Of a DNA stretch of 64,000 nucleotides, positions 48,585 through 58,727 are shown one piece after another. Location: positions 43,586,001-43,650,000 of the forward strand of contig CM114271.1 of NCBI GenBank assembly GCA_050084515.1, given 5' to 3'. A program made the translations under genes and the position numbers. Source of the DNA: Blasia pusilla. Its lineage: Eukaryota > Marchantiophyta > Marchantiopsida > Blasiales. How positions within the stretch are numbered: position 1 is the first letter of the stretch; each line of letters starts with the position of its first letter. The notes under the pieces are model-generated. The model had not been told where the DNA came from and did no database searches. It worked only from the letters and a program-made list of their open reading frames with translations.

Positions 48585-48599
48585 TTCTTAAGAGTGCAG

Positions 48600-51100
48600 A
48601 TTACAAGTATAGGATGTTCTTGCAAATTATAGCATGTCCTATTGCAAAAAGAAATCTGGAGCCTCATTTATTTCTTTCCATTTCGTGAAAATTACTGTTC
48701 GTGGTCTTGCTCCTGTTCATAAGTCTTGCCTTCCACGTGGATTCATGCAGCGTCTCACGACCACATGTTGATCTAGCCGGCCTGGAGGTCTCGATGCGTT
48801 TCGTAACAATCATAGGAGGGAAGCTACATAGACGTTCGTATGGATCATGACTCCAGTTCCTCCTGTTCGGAGACAGCCATTTCATGGAGTTCCAGGAAAG
48901 CTGCGAGCGTTTCAAGTGCAAATCATGTCCCGCAGAGGCATGTGTCTCCTGCCGCGACCGATTGCTGGCTACCTGACGTCCAGCAGTAATTATGAGATCT
49001 ACATTAGGCGGTGCGTCGGACTACTAGGTGTTCTACCTGTCATCGCCACACAGGGGAAATGCAGCGAACACTTCAGAGATGGATCGGGGGAAACATGTCA
49101 TGGGGCAGATCAATCTCGAGCGCTACGCTACGTGCAAAGTAGCTATTGGGGGGGGGCAGTAGAGAATCCTCGCTCGAAGGTCTTCTTCTACCGTGGCGAG
49201 CCAGATACCGCCTAAAGGAACGTGGTCGTTTAACGTAATCGGTTACGTTAAATTGTTGATCACGGACGGACGGAATCGATAACGTCTATCTCTATATTTT
49301 TTAACACCTCAACTTCTGACATGTGTCACCTCATACCCAAACTTTCGCCACGTGTTCTCCGAGGACACGTTTCTTATTCTTCTCGATAGAGCCTGCTAGC
49401 ATTGGCTTCGAGGAAGGAGTCGTTTTGGATGCAATACTTGAGCGGATTCTCCTGTCATAAATTTGAATTGAGTCGGTTAGAGATTCAAGGAGATGGCGGA
49501 AGGGGTTCTTGATTTCAGTGAGTTTCTACAAGCGCTCCGTGATCGTCTTCAGCGAAACATTGATTGAGGCTACTTTCTCAACATCCTTTGCTGTGATAAG
49601 CTTTGTACATGTGCATCCTATGCTTCTGCCTTTAACCTCTAATGTTAACCATCTAATCTTTCCATGAAGGGTAGGAGAACGTGGAAAGGAGCGGTTGACT
49701 CTCTTGTCGTTTACCAACATCTCCTTCGTATGGTATCTCCAACTCTATAGCTCCTTCGTTTGCTCTCAAAAGCATCACTATGACGCTATTAGCTCCTTCA
49801 TTTGCCCCAAAAGTTGCACTCCAACCGGGGAACTTTTGAATGCTCCACACTTTGTCGCTCCATCGTCTCCTCCCTCCCAACCAGACGAGTGATACTATCA
49901 ATCTTCACTTTTGTTATAGACATACTTGACAAACGGTCATGGCAACTAGAAGAACAAGGATTTCTATGTTGTTGCTATCTATAGATTTTATAGACTTCTG
50001 TACTATATACAAATAAGATTTATTCATGTATTCTCTAACGTCATCGTGTTGTTGTTGGAGAGGACACGAAAGATTACTATGCATTCGACTCTATTGCTGT
50101 CGAGAGAATCATTGACCCTCTTGTTCACGCAATTATTAGGGGGTGGTCAGAACTTTTGGATTAATCCATTGGATGAGTGAAGTACAGATACTTCAAGTCA
50201 ACAAAATCTGTTGGTAGTAACTCTTAACAAGAGTCACAGCCAACCAAACACAACACCCCACAACCAAACACAACACAGTTTTGGAGGGGATTCATGTATT
50301 TTGGAGTGTTGGAGGAGTTATCAAAGTTGGACTTATGCACCTTCCAAGTGATTTCGCTATAGTGCTAATGGTATTGAATACCCCTTCGAGGCCCAACACC
50401 CTCCATCACCGAACATTGTGGAGTGTTTAAGATGAACATGTGATTCCACCAACAAAGTTGGACTTATGCACCTTCCAAGTGATTTCTCTATAGTGCTAAT
50501 GGTATTGAATATCCCTTCGAGGCCAAACACCCTCCATCACCGAACATTGTGGAGTGTTTAAGATGAACATGTGATTCCACCAACGGGACAATAGAGAGAG
50601 CCATGAACCCTTCAACAATCCCCGTCAATTTTTACTAGAATGTCTGATTTAAAATATTTTTTGACGTTGTTGTAGATCGTGAAGCTGTGCACGTTGTGCA
50701 ACAAATATTGCGCAATTTGGAGTTGCGAGCAAAAATTTATGGTCAATCTTGCAAAACTGCCATTGCTTGGCGATTTTTAGGGTTAAATTGTTCAAACCCT
50801 AAACCAACCGCCACCGTTATCGTCACCGTCAACGGTCCGACGTCAAAGGTCAACCATCACTATCAATGGTCAACCGTCACCATCACCATCACCGGTTGAC
50901 TGTCACCGTCAACGGTCCACCGTCCATTGTCCACCCTTTAGTTGCCATTGCCGCCATTACGGAGTAGAGGGTCTTCCACAACGTTGGTTGATTCTCTGAC
51001 TTGCATCGCCACCACGTATTTTCTTTTGGCCGCCATCGTCATCGTAGTGTCGTCCTCAACCAGTGATGGCAGATGACTTCCGGTTATGGTGTTTGAGTTT
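48600..51100. other. gene-poor flank of Helitron B
   Basis: Open frames at 48847-49215 and 49526-49901 show no recognised domain. A perfect 10-bp palindromic hairpin TTTAACGTAA/TTACGTTAAA sits at 49229-49252. Bases 50790-50940 are a degenerate simple repeat built on GTCACCGTCAACGGT and GGTCAACC words. Confidence 0.4.
50322..50583. repeat. 131-bp tandem duplication
   Basis: Two adjacent copies (50322-50452 and 50453-50583) starting CAAAGTTGGACTTATGCACC, with only a few substitutions between them, indicating a recent event. No coding role was recognised. Confidence 0.9.
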
Positions 51101-52018
51101 TGATTTCATGCTGCTATGTTGTGATTGGTAGCCGCTCGACGACGATCGAGTATTGTGCCGTGACGCCTGTAGCGGCAACGTGTCGCCGATTGCTGCGCAG
51201 TGCCGCTCGTGGCCACACCGCACTGTCTCGATCCCGGAACCGCTCCTTCACTAAGGAGCAGAGTGTGTGAATTTCTGATTGAGGAGGGTATGTCGCCGAA
51301 TGCCGCACCCCATTCTCGAGTGTTGTGTTGTTTGTAGCCGTTCCGTGCCCCCAGTGCCGCACCAGACCGCTCGACTTGCACCGCACATCGAGGAGGTTGA
51401 GCAACGTCAGTACGAGAGGAGTACGACTTGCTGATTGGAGGAGTTGTCTTCACGATCGAGTTGGGATCGAGATTTGCAGTTGCTGAGGAGCGACATCGAC
51501 ATGTGTTCAGGTTACCCATTCTAGTCCTTTATCCTGCACATGTGAGGGATTCTAGGATTTGGGTAGTTTATTTGGGGATATTGGGTTGTATGGATGCAGA
51601 GAGCATCATTCATGTATGTGGTTTAGGGGACATAGACCTATGTGGGATGTCCAGAGTTGAGGGTAGGTTGTCGATGAGATGATAGCCTGGTCGATTTGCC
51701 GCACCATGCCGTGTGTTGCCACACATTACACGACGTCCGTTCGGGATCATCACGGCGTCCGTTCGGGACTTTGAGAGGCGAGATGGTGAACCTGAGAGTA
51801 GCTTTAGAGGTTTTACGCGGAGTGGCGCGAGGTTCCCAGGGTCTCCACGTGAGGAACCACCTCGACCTCCTTCTGTGTCATCGTCAGACAAGGGGGAGGG
51901 TGTAGAGAAGTTTGTGAGCACATCGCCACACATTGTGAGTGGTCCTATTAGTTTTGCGTAAGAGATGGACGATTAGGGTAGAGGATCGCGTAGGTTTTCA
52001 GGTGCAGTAGGCACGATT

Positions 52019-53431
52019 GAGTTGCACGATTTCAAAACAGAGTTCAGGAGTTGGTGCGACTCCCAACGGGCCAGGAACTCTAGAGAGTTCAACCCGTTTA
52101 CAGCATGGAACGGTATATTCGAGCATTTAGAGGGGACGCCCATGGACGATTACCATGAGTTCTCCCACAGATATGCCCAGGAGATTGAGGCATGGCGACT
52201 CAACTATGACCCACACTATGTGTCATAGACGGAGTCGTTCCTAGATGAGGAGGAGAAGTCAGGAGAGGCTACTTCCTCTTCCACTAGTGATGTTTTAGGA
52301 GGGGTCACTCGCACTAAAGCAGTTGCACCATCTAGTCGGGTTCGTCCCAGGCTCAACCTCGTGGTTGAGTTCTTCGCTGAGTTGAGGGCCAGCTACCAAG
52401 GGGTGCGGATGGAGAAGTTGCGGAGCATCCACGACTTCCAGAGGCGCCCGGGTGAGAGTTTACATGAGGTTTAAACTCGATTGCGTCAGTTGACCAACGT
52501 CACTCAGGGGGTGACGGAGGCTCACGCTATCTATTCATGGTACGCAATGCTCAACCTGACCCTACGGACACGGGTGCGGGAGGGGATGCTTCTTATGAAC
52601 ACCTCCCCTACGTTGAGAGATGTTTTTAGGACCGCCAAGAACATTGAGCGCAACATGGTGGAGGAGAGCGTAGCCACCATGGGTTCTGGGTGAGAGCAGT
52701 CAAGATTGGCCTCACCACCTATGCAGCAATGTGGACTTCGAGATAGGTTAATTGTGGCACCATGAGCTCAGGGTGGATACCGGGAGGCCGTGCCACAAAG
52801 ACCTGCGCCTTCATATGCAGCTTAGCAGCAGCCGCCTATGATTACTTGTTGGTCATATGGTGGAACCCATCATCAGCGCGATTGCACTCGTCAAGGTTAT
52901 GGACGTGTGCCTCAGCATGGAGGAGGAGATGGTGTTGCAGCAGGAGGTTATCAGTGTGACTATTGTCAGAGGTATGGTCATACACACGCTAGGTGTTTCA
53001 GTTTACATCTTGAGTTACGTCCGGACCGAGGGCCAGAGAGTGCATCAGAGCGAGTAGCCGGTCCGGGTGGGCCTAGAAATCATGCATCATGTGGTCCCGT
53101 TGGGGGACAAGGAGCTGGATTTGCCCTACAGGGTGGTGGAGCTGCTCGTGGAGGAGGTAGAGTACCACCACCTAGACGCGTCAAGGGAGACGTCGAACGT
53201 GAGGCTGGGATGGTTGCTCAGATACAACAACTACAGGAGCAGATTTCCGTTATGGCATTGAGGTTACCCAATGCCGGATCCGTGGCATCGACATCATATG
53301 GAGCAGCCAGAGATATGGAGGATCTTGGTTGGATGTGCGGGGTTGCCCAGATGGAGGCCGCCATAGTTGTGACGCGTGGAGTAGTCGCAGAGTTGGATCC
53401 ACAGCGAGGGGAAGTCAAAAAAATAGACTAG
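52019..53431 (+). pseudogene. gag: gag (capsid/nucleocapsid) of the gypsy element
   Basis: One frame contains the whole region, interrupted by stops at 52226, 52471, about 52691, about 52763 and about 52826. A retrotransposon gag domain is suggested by ELHDFKTEFRSWCDSQR...FNPFTAWNG and ELRASYQGVRMEKLRSIHDF...RLRQLTNV. Two CCHC knuckles follow at about 52845-52985: the second (CDYCQRYGHTHARC) is intact, while in the first (CWSYGGTHHQRDC) the second Cys has become Tyr. A Gly/Arg-rich linker and a short coiled coil (MVAQIQQLQEQISVM) close the region. Nucleocapsid would package element RNA. Every one of the listed stops is one C-to-T step from CAG, CAA or CGA. Confidence 0.75.
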
Positions 53432-53568
53432 GCTTCCTCAGTCTTTCACGTTGTCCGAAGCGATGAGGACCCCATCGATGGTTCCTTATCAAAGTTTGTG
53501 AAGAGTTGGTGATGTTGTTAGTGTGCAGGCAGAGAGGGCGATGGGAGAAGTGAGTGTGACGACTCCTA

Positions 53569-54450
53569 TTGTTGATGCTCAAGAGGGGCATGTGTCGAGC
53601 ACGTTGTTGTGGGCGGCCACCGTTGTGTACCGCACTCCTTTATTTTCTGCTTCCGGCATCACGTTCAGAGGTGATTGCAGAGGAGGTGATGGACCTGCCC
53701 TTGGAGCAGATGCTCGGGCCGTCCATGTCAAATTCATGGCAGGTTGCGGCTACTAGGATGGCGGAGATGCCCGCTAGACCCGTGATAGAGCGTGCCATGG
53801 CTTCTCTTTGTGTTGTATTGCTGGATAGCCGAGGAGAGATCTTCCAGTTTGTGAGTCCCGGAGGTAGAGCTTTTAGTTCGCAGTGTGTCTTGTTGGATTC
53901 AGGAGCGCAACCCCAAATATTGGGGAAAGCGTCATTCAGAGTATTAGGCTTGACGAGAGTCGATGTGGAGCCTTGTCCTTTCCGGATACAGACATCCTTG
54001 GGTGGAGCGAGTACCACAGAGTATATCACCCAACAGGAGGTTGTGGTGAGAATTCGCTCCAGACATCCTACAGATGAGTCCGTGGTGCGAACCAAGGCCA
54101 TAGTGACTGATGCTGAGTCCTACGACGTCTTGGTTGGTGGAGCAGTGTTATACCCGATGGGGTTTTCCCTGGATTACTGGGAGGAGTCAGCGTCCTACAG
54201 ACCAAGATGGCAATCAGGCGATGGGCGCATTAGCTCATTAGCTCATTCGATTCAGAGGTGCAGTGGTCGAGCGACGGCTTGGAGAGGTGGCGACCTTAGC
54301 AGCATTTAGCAGTGCCATCACTTGGCCTAGTGATTTGATTGAGGGATATGTCCATGCAGAGGATACTCCCGTTCCTGACATTTCTATGGAGAGGAGTGTT
54401 AGTTGCATCATTATGTGGAGGAGAGGTGCCGTTGTGGGGCTTGACTGAGG
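53569..54450 (+). pseudogene. retroviral-type aspartic protease region
   Basis: The frame at 53569-54309 contains QCVLLDSGAQPQILG, with the catalytic DSG triad at 53896-53904, then YDVLVGGAVLYPMGFSLDYW, typical of plant gypsy proteases. This frame differs from gag, so either a programmed shift or decay separates them. Around 54230-54250 a short duplication (TTAGCTCAT twice) shifts the frame again, and the continuation IRFRGAVVERRLGEVATLAA is readable to 54448. The protease would mature Gag and Pol. Confidence 0.8.
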
Positions 54451-54599
54451 AGCTTCGACGATTGGCAGATGAGCACGTGCAGACCGCGGGGAGCAAGCCG
54501 TTTGAATCGAAGCGTGACGGGTCTGAGGACCCCGAGGTAGGAGGGAGTGCTATGGTGACACCCTTGGATACCACATTGATTATGTGGTGTACCCGGGAG

Positions 54600-55560
54600 G
54601 AGGGTATTCGAGTGTTAGATCTCTTTGGAGGGATGAGCACCGGATTACCTGGTATTTTGCAGGCAAGAGAGCGAGTACAACAGTACCTGTATGTGGAGAG
54701 TGATGATGTTGCGAGGCGCGTCTCACTATGACATGTGGCGCAGTTACGCCTATATTTTCCCAACTTATTGTCTGCATCCGCGGTACAGGGGTACTATGGT
54801 TCCCTATCGAGGGATATTTCGTTGTTGGGGGGCAGGACTTAGAGCGGTAGGGACCATTGATTTGGTCATTTCCGGTTGGCCATGTCGGGAGCCAATTGAG
54901 TCTTTGAGGCAAGCGGGTTGGGTGACACTCGGTCCAGGTTATTTTGGGAGATGTTGAGGATCTTACGGCAGTTGCAGGAGCACCAGTCTCGTTCTCCAGC
55001 CTACATTCTGGAGAATGTGCCGATCTTAAGAGACTCCAGGTCACGGGGGGTGACGAGTGCTCATCAGGTGCGTGCTTGGATCGGCCCAGCTGTGTTCTTG
55101 GATGCGGCGAGTGTAGGTTCTAGAGCCCATCGCTCGCGTCTATGGTGGACCAACTTGGTGCCCCATGCGGTGTTACGGAGGGCGTATGCGAGAGTGGAGC
55201 GCCCCTCCCATTTGTTAGTGAATTCCATTCTTGATCTAGGTCGTCGCTTATAGGCAGTGAGGCAAGATGATCGACCACCGTTGATTGTGGTTAACACGGT
55301 AGGGAGGCCGCGGGCAGCCTTTCCCACGTATGTGAGTTTTCCCGCTTCCTATGCATACAAGGAGGCCGGTCCTAGATTGGTTTGGGATGACCAGGTTCAG
55401 AGGTTGGTGGAGCCCAACGCCGACAAGAGAGAGCGGGCAATGGGATTTCCCACAGGATTGACGGCAGTACCGTCAGTATCAGAGGCCTCACGACACCATG
55501 TCTTGGGTCATGCAATGGATCTGAATTGTTTGACATGGATCTCCAGCTTGGGAGTGGCTG
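54600..55560 (+). pseudogene. C5-cytosine DNA methyltransferase domain embedded in pol (DNMT3-like)
   Basis: Motif I (AdoMet binding) RVLDLFGGMSTGL at 54610-54648; motif IV with the catalytic Cys, ISGWPCREP, at 54868-54894 (Cys codon 54883-54885); motif VI AYILENV at 55000-55020; motif VIII VGSRAHRSRLWWTNL at about 55108-55152; motif X RERAMGFPTGL...HHVLGHAMDL at about 55430-55522. The AHR-R--W-N form of motif VIII and the GFP...LLG-type motif X resemble the DNMT3 branch rather than DNMT1/CMT. It would transfer methyl groups to cytosine, perhaps on the element's own DNA. Motif IV is in a different frame from the other motifs (two compensating indels), and stops interrupt at about 54729 (TGA) and 55251 (TAG), so this copy is inactive. 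It is contiguous with pol: the same frame runs from motif VI, with stops, into the reverse transcriptase. Confidence 0.88.
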
Positions 55561-55699
55561 AGCAACGTTGTATGAGATGGCGACAGATCACAGCGGTTGC
55601 GTTGGTGAACCCCATGCGTACCAAGACGGTGGAGGCAGTGGCAAGTGGCGAGACCTGAGGAGATCTACACACCAGGGCAGATCAGGAGAGACACCCTTG

Positions 55700-56600
55700 G
55701 ACTTCTTGGGATGTTTTGCAGGTACGTCAGGAGATGATAGCCACAGCATCGAGTGTGGTTCCGGGCACTACACGTGGAGGAGATCGGAGTTTGCACTTGG
55801 CTACAGGAGAGCGGCCAAGTGTTATTGTTCGAGACGGGGTTGCACCATACCAACCACCGATATCCGTGCCCGAGAGTCCTACTGTAGTCACAATGGTGAC
55901 TTGGGAGCCAGATATGGGCCCTAAGTTGACAGGAGGAGAACGGCGCCGAATACATCAATTCCTTGGGAGTTATAGGAGCTGCTTTGCGTTTAGCATGGAG
56001 GATTTGGGTACGTTGAAGGGACCGGGGCTTCGCATTGAGTTGTCAAGTGATATGCCGATCTTCCGACGACCCTACAGGTACAGTGATATGGAGAGGGCTA
56101 TGATTCAGAGTAGGAGCCAGGACTTGGTCAGAGCAGGACTACTGGAGATGTCGCATGGGGAGTATGTATCTGCCATTGTCATGTCTGCTAAGAAGGATGT
56201 GCATGGCAAATGGACAGATAGGCGGATGTGTGGGGATTACCGACCTATCAATCGGCAGACAAAGTCCGATAGGTATGCCATACCCACCCGTGAGGAGATC
56301 TTTGATACGATTGGTCATGCAAAGGTCTTCAGTTCATTGGATTTGCGAGCCGGATACCATTAGCTGCCTATCAGATTGGTGGACATGCAGAAGACGGCAT
56401 TTTGGGGCATCGATCCTCACGAGAAGGATTGTTTGTACTAGTGGCATTTGGGTTAAAGAACGCCCCGGTTGAGTTTGAGAGGGTCATGGATAGAATCTTG
56501 GCTCGTTTGGATTTTGCTAGGTGTTATATTGATCATATCGTAGTCTTTAGCGCCACGGTTGAGGAGTATGAGCGACATCTGGAGGAGGTATTTTGAGTAC
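55700..56600 (+). pseudogene. gypsy reverse transcriptase
   Basis: The frame continues from the methyltransferase. Readable: a pre-RT region IHQFLGSYRSCFAFSMEDLG, then IFRRPYRYSDMERAMIQ, LLEMSHGEYVSAIVMSAKKD, RMCGDYRPINRQTKSDRYA and FSSLDLRAGYH followed by a TAG where the family has Gln. After a frameshift, VAFGLKNAPVEFERVMDRIL and the active-site box reads YIDH in place of YIDD (56525-56536). Loss of the second Asp alone would abolish polymerisation. The sequence then jumps from HLEEVF to FEYLGHTIY, so the thumb/connection is deleted. Confidence 0.88.
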
Positions 56601-56629
56601 TTGGGTCATACAATATACCTAGGGGGCCT

Positions 56630-57160
56630 TGGTGTTTAGCACACGAAGGTAGAAGCTATCTCTCGCATTGCACGCCCTACAGAGTGCTTGGCTACAGTGT
56701 GGGCAATCGCGCATTTCAAGTGTTACTTATTCGGCAACTCTTTTACCATCATCATTGATCATCAACCACTAAAGTGGTTGATGGGGTCCGACAAGCTTAC
56801 AGGGAAGCTTGCGAGATGGGCTCTGTTGTTGCAGGAGTATGATTTTCAGGTGGTAGATAGACCTGGGACGCTCAACCAAGATGCACATGGGTTGAGTTGT
56901 AACCCATGCCCGAGTCAGCGAGATGCGATTGGAGCTCGGTGGCATGGAGAGATTAATGAGGAGTCAGTGTCAAGATGGCACGCGTCAGCCTATTTAGGCA
57001 TGTTGGCTATGGAGAGCCAGAGTGTGGAGACTTCGATGGCGAGGTCTAGTGGAGAGTCCTTGGATCCCGAGGCCAATGAGGAGACGAAAAGTGGCCGAGA
57101 TATTCATGATGATGGAGTAGTCTTGGAGTACCTTCGATCGGGCACGTTGCGAGCACCGTG
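56630..57160 (+). pseudogene. gypsy RNase H, partially deleted
   Basis: After VEAISRIARPTE the frame goes directly to CLATVWAIAHFKCYLFG, with the reverse-transcriptase connection and the start of RNase H missing. IIIDHQPLKWLMGSDKLTGKLARWALLLQEYDF and QDAHGLSCNP are readable (56740-56920). The last normally reads DADGLSR, so a catalytic Asp has become His and Arg has become Cys. A linker to integrase follows. Confidence 0.8.
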
Positions 57161-58030
57161 GGTGCTAGAGAGCGGGATCGGATCCTACAGAGGGCCAGAC
57201 GGTTCCGTTGGGAGGGGACACATGTTTTGAGGGTTTGGGAGGATGGGAGAGTATGCATAGTGCCGCATCCTTTGCAGAGAGCACGAATAGTACAGCATGC
57301 CCACGAGGAGTTGGGTCACTTTAGGGTGAAGCACACGTACAGCTTTCTCCAGATTTAGTATTGATGGCGAGGCATGCAGACTGATGTTCAGCAGTTTGTT
57401 GCCACGCACATGGTATGTGATCGGGTTTGAGCATCGTTCAATGCTTCGACTCCACAATTGCATCCATTACCTATCATGGGCTTAGGGTATAGATGGAGTT
57501 TGGGTTTTGCATGACCTTTGCCTTTAACGGAGCGTCACAGTCGTTATGTGTTGGTGATGATCGAACACTTCTCGAAGTGGATCGAGTTGGTTGCATTGCC
57601 TGACAAAGCGAGTGAGGGAGTAGCTTATGCCTTCCTTGACAGAGTGCAAAGTCATTATGGCGCACCAGCTGAGGTGTTGACAGACCAGGGTACCGAGTTT
57701 CGCGATGAGTTCTAAGCCTTGTGTGATCAAGCGCTGATCGACCATCGCACGACTTGGCGAGATCATCCAGAGGCGGATGGATTAGCGGAGAGAGTTGTGC
57801 AGATGGTGAAGAGGGGTTTACACAAGAACGGCTTGTTGAGAGGTCACCTAGGAGATTGGGACCTCCAGTTTCCATGGTTGGCAATGGGATACAAGTAGCA
57901 AGTAGGCATCCTTAGCGTCTTTTTCACCATACTTGCTACTTTATGGCCGAGAGCCAGATTTACCAACGGCCATTCGTTGAGATGCTGGTGAGGTGCTGCA
58001 CCTTGATGACACAGATGTATGGATGCGAGC
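57158..58030 (+). pseudogene. gypsy integrase
   Basis: The zinc-binding region HAHEELGHFRVKHTY...HMVCDR (57295-57425) has lost the first Cys of the CxxC pair. Core: SLGFA followed by a TGA, then PLPLTERHSRYVLVMIEHFSKWIEL. The first catalytic Asp (normally SLDFAGP) is Gly. The second, TDQGTEF (57682), and the Glu in HPEADGLAERVVQ (57765-57800) are kept. Stops lie at 57358, 57367, 57428, 57714 and 57897. Nearly all are C-to-T or G-to-A derived. Integration activity is lost in this copy. Confidence 0.85.
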
Positions 58031-58049
58031 ATGTTCTCACAGGGCTTAG

Positions 58050-58560
58050 TTGTTTTGGAGAGTGATGCCCATGGCGTTTGAGAACTTGGCGATTGCGCAA
58101 CATCGGGATACGTTGATGTATGCAACTATTCGAGGTGGTGGTTATCGACCAACTATCTTAAGGTTTCATCAAGGAGATTATGTCTACTTACAGGAGATGA
58201 CACCAACAACGCTGTATGTGACTGCAGGACGCACTATCCTGAGAGTACGTGACGTTTTGCCATCCGGTGTTCTCTTGCTGGAGGGACGCGATGGTATGGT
58301 ATGGAAGGACCATGTGCGTAATTGTGCGCCATGTCACCTTCTTAACATTGATGGTACAATAGATCCGAGCTCAAGAGTGGTTCTTGCAGGCTTGCGTTGT
58401 ATGTTGTGTGGTTCTGCTCGTGATGCGGCCACAATACTAGTCTATGATGGATGTTCGAGAGATTGGCATATGGCGTGTCTGACGGCACCTCGGACACATC
58501 CATCGTCTCGGACGATGGATGTGTCCCAGATGTACATAGAGGAGGTAGTAGGTAGGTTTC
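58050..58560 (+). pseudogene. integrase C-terminal extension with a PHD finger
   Basis: An SH3-like tail (FHQGDYVYLQEM...RVRDVLPSGVLLLEGRDG...HVRNCAPCHL) is followed by a PHD finger: CMLCG (58397-58411), YDGCSRDWHMACL (58444-58482) and, one frame over, GRWMCPRC (about 58507-58535). The Cys4-His-Cys3 order is clear except that the third Cys is Tyr (TGT to TAT) and a single-base shift precedes the last pair. PHD fingers commonly read histone H3 tails, so this could have guided integration to particular chromatin. The function of this copy is lost. Confidence 0.75.
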
Positions 58561-58710
58561 AATTCTGACTTTTTGTGTGACATGGATGACAGGAAGTCCA
58601 CTAACGATGGGGCCATATGAGCACCCGGCCTTTCTACTCTTAGCGTGCTAGAGATGTATGTCGTGGTAGGTAGGAATAGATGGCTATCTAGAGTTAGAGG
58701 GACCTAACCA

Positions 58711-58727
58711 CCACCTACGGGGGCGAT
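58711..58727 (+). other. polypurine-tract-like site before the LTR
   Basis: CCACCTACGGGGGCGAT precedes TGGAGATATTTTGG, the start of the LTR-like repeat. The G-rich block is in the position where plus-strand DNA synthesis would be primed. The tract is short and interrupted, so support is modest. Confidence 0.4.

Larger units (their letters stand above)
37868..48592 (+). mobile_element. large autonomous-type Helitron B
   Basis: The 5' end is A|TCTATACTATAATGCGAGG at 37868, matching the family start seen in the small Helitrons. At the 3' end a perfect 9-bp hairpin TGCCCGTGC-ATC-GCACGGGCA (48564-48584) is followed by TTCTTAAG, where CTRR would be expected, so the last bases seem mutated. Inside are a roughly 2-kb segment of duplicated non-Helitron DNA, two acidic accessory ORFs and a 14-exon RepHel gene, all on the plus strand. 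Size is about 10.7 kb. It inserted near the 5' end of the host gene island. Confidence 0.85.

Noticed and set aside
51106-51961. Minus- and plus-strand frames upstream of gag as a separate gene
   Set aside because: Several overlapping frames on both strands with no domain; more likely untranslated leader or flank of the gypsy element.
51000-52000. A 5' LTR for the gypsy element
   Set aside because: I compared the region with the TGGAGATATTTTGG unit at 58728 and saw no matching stretch, so no 5' LTR is claimed.
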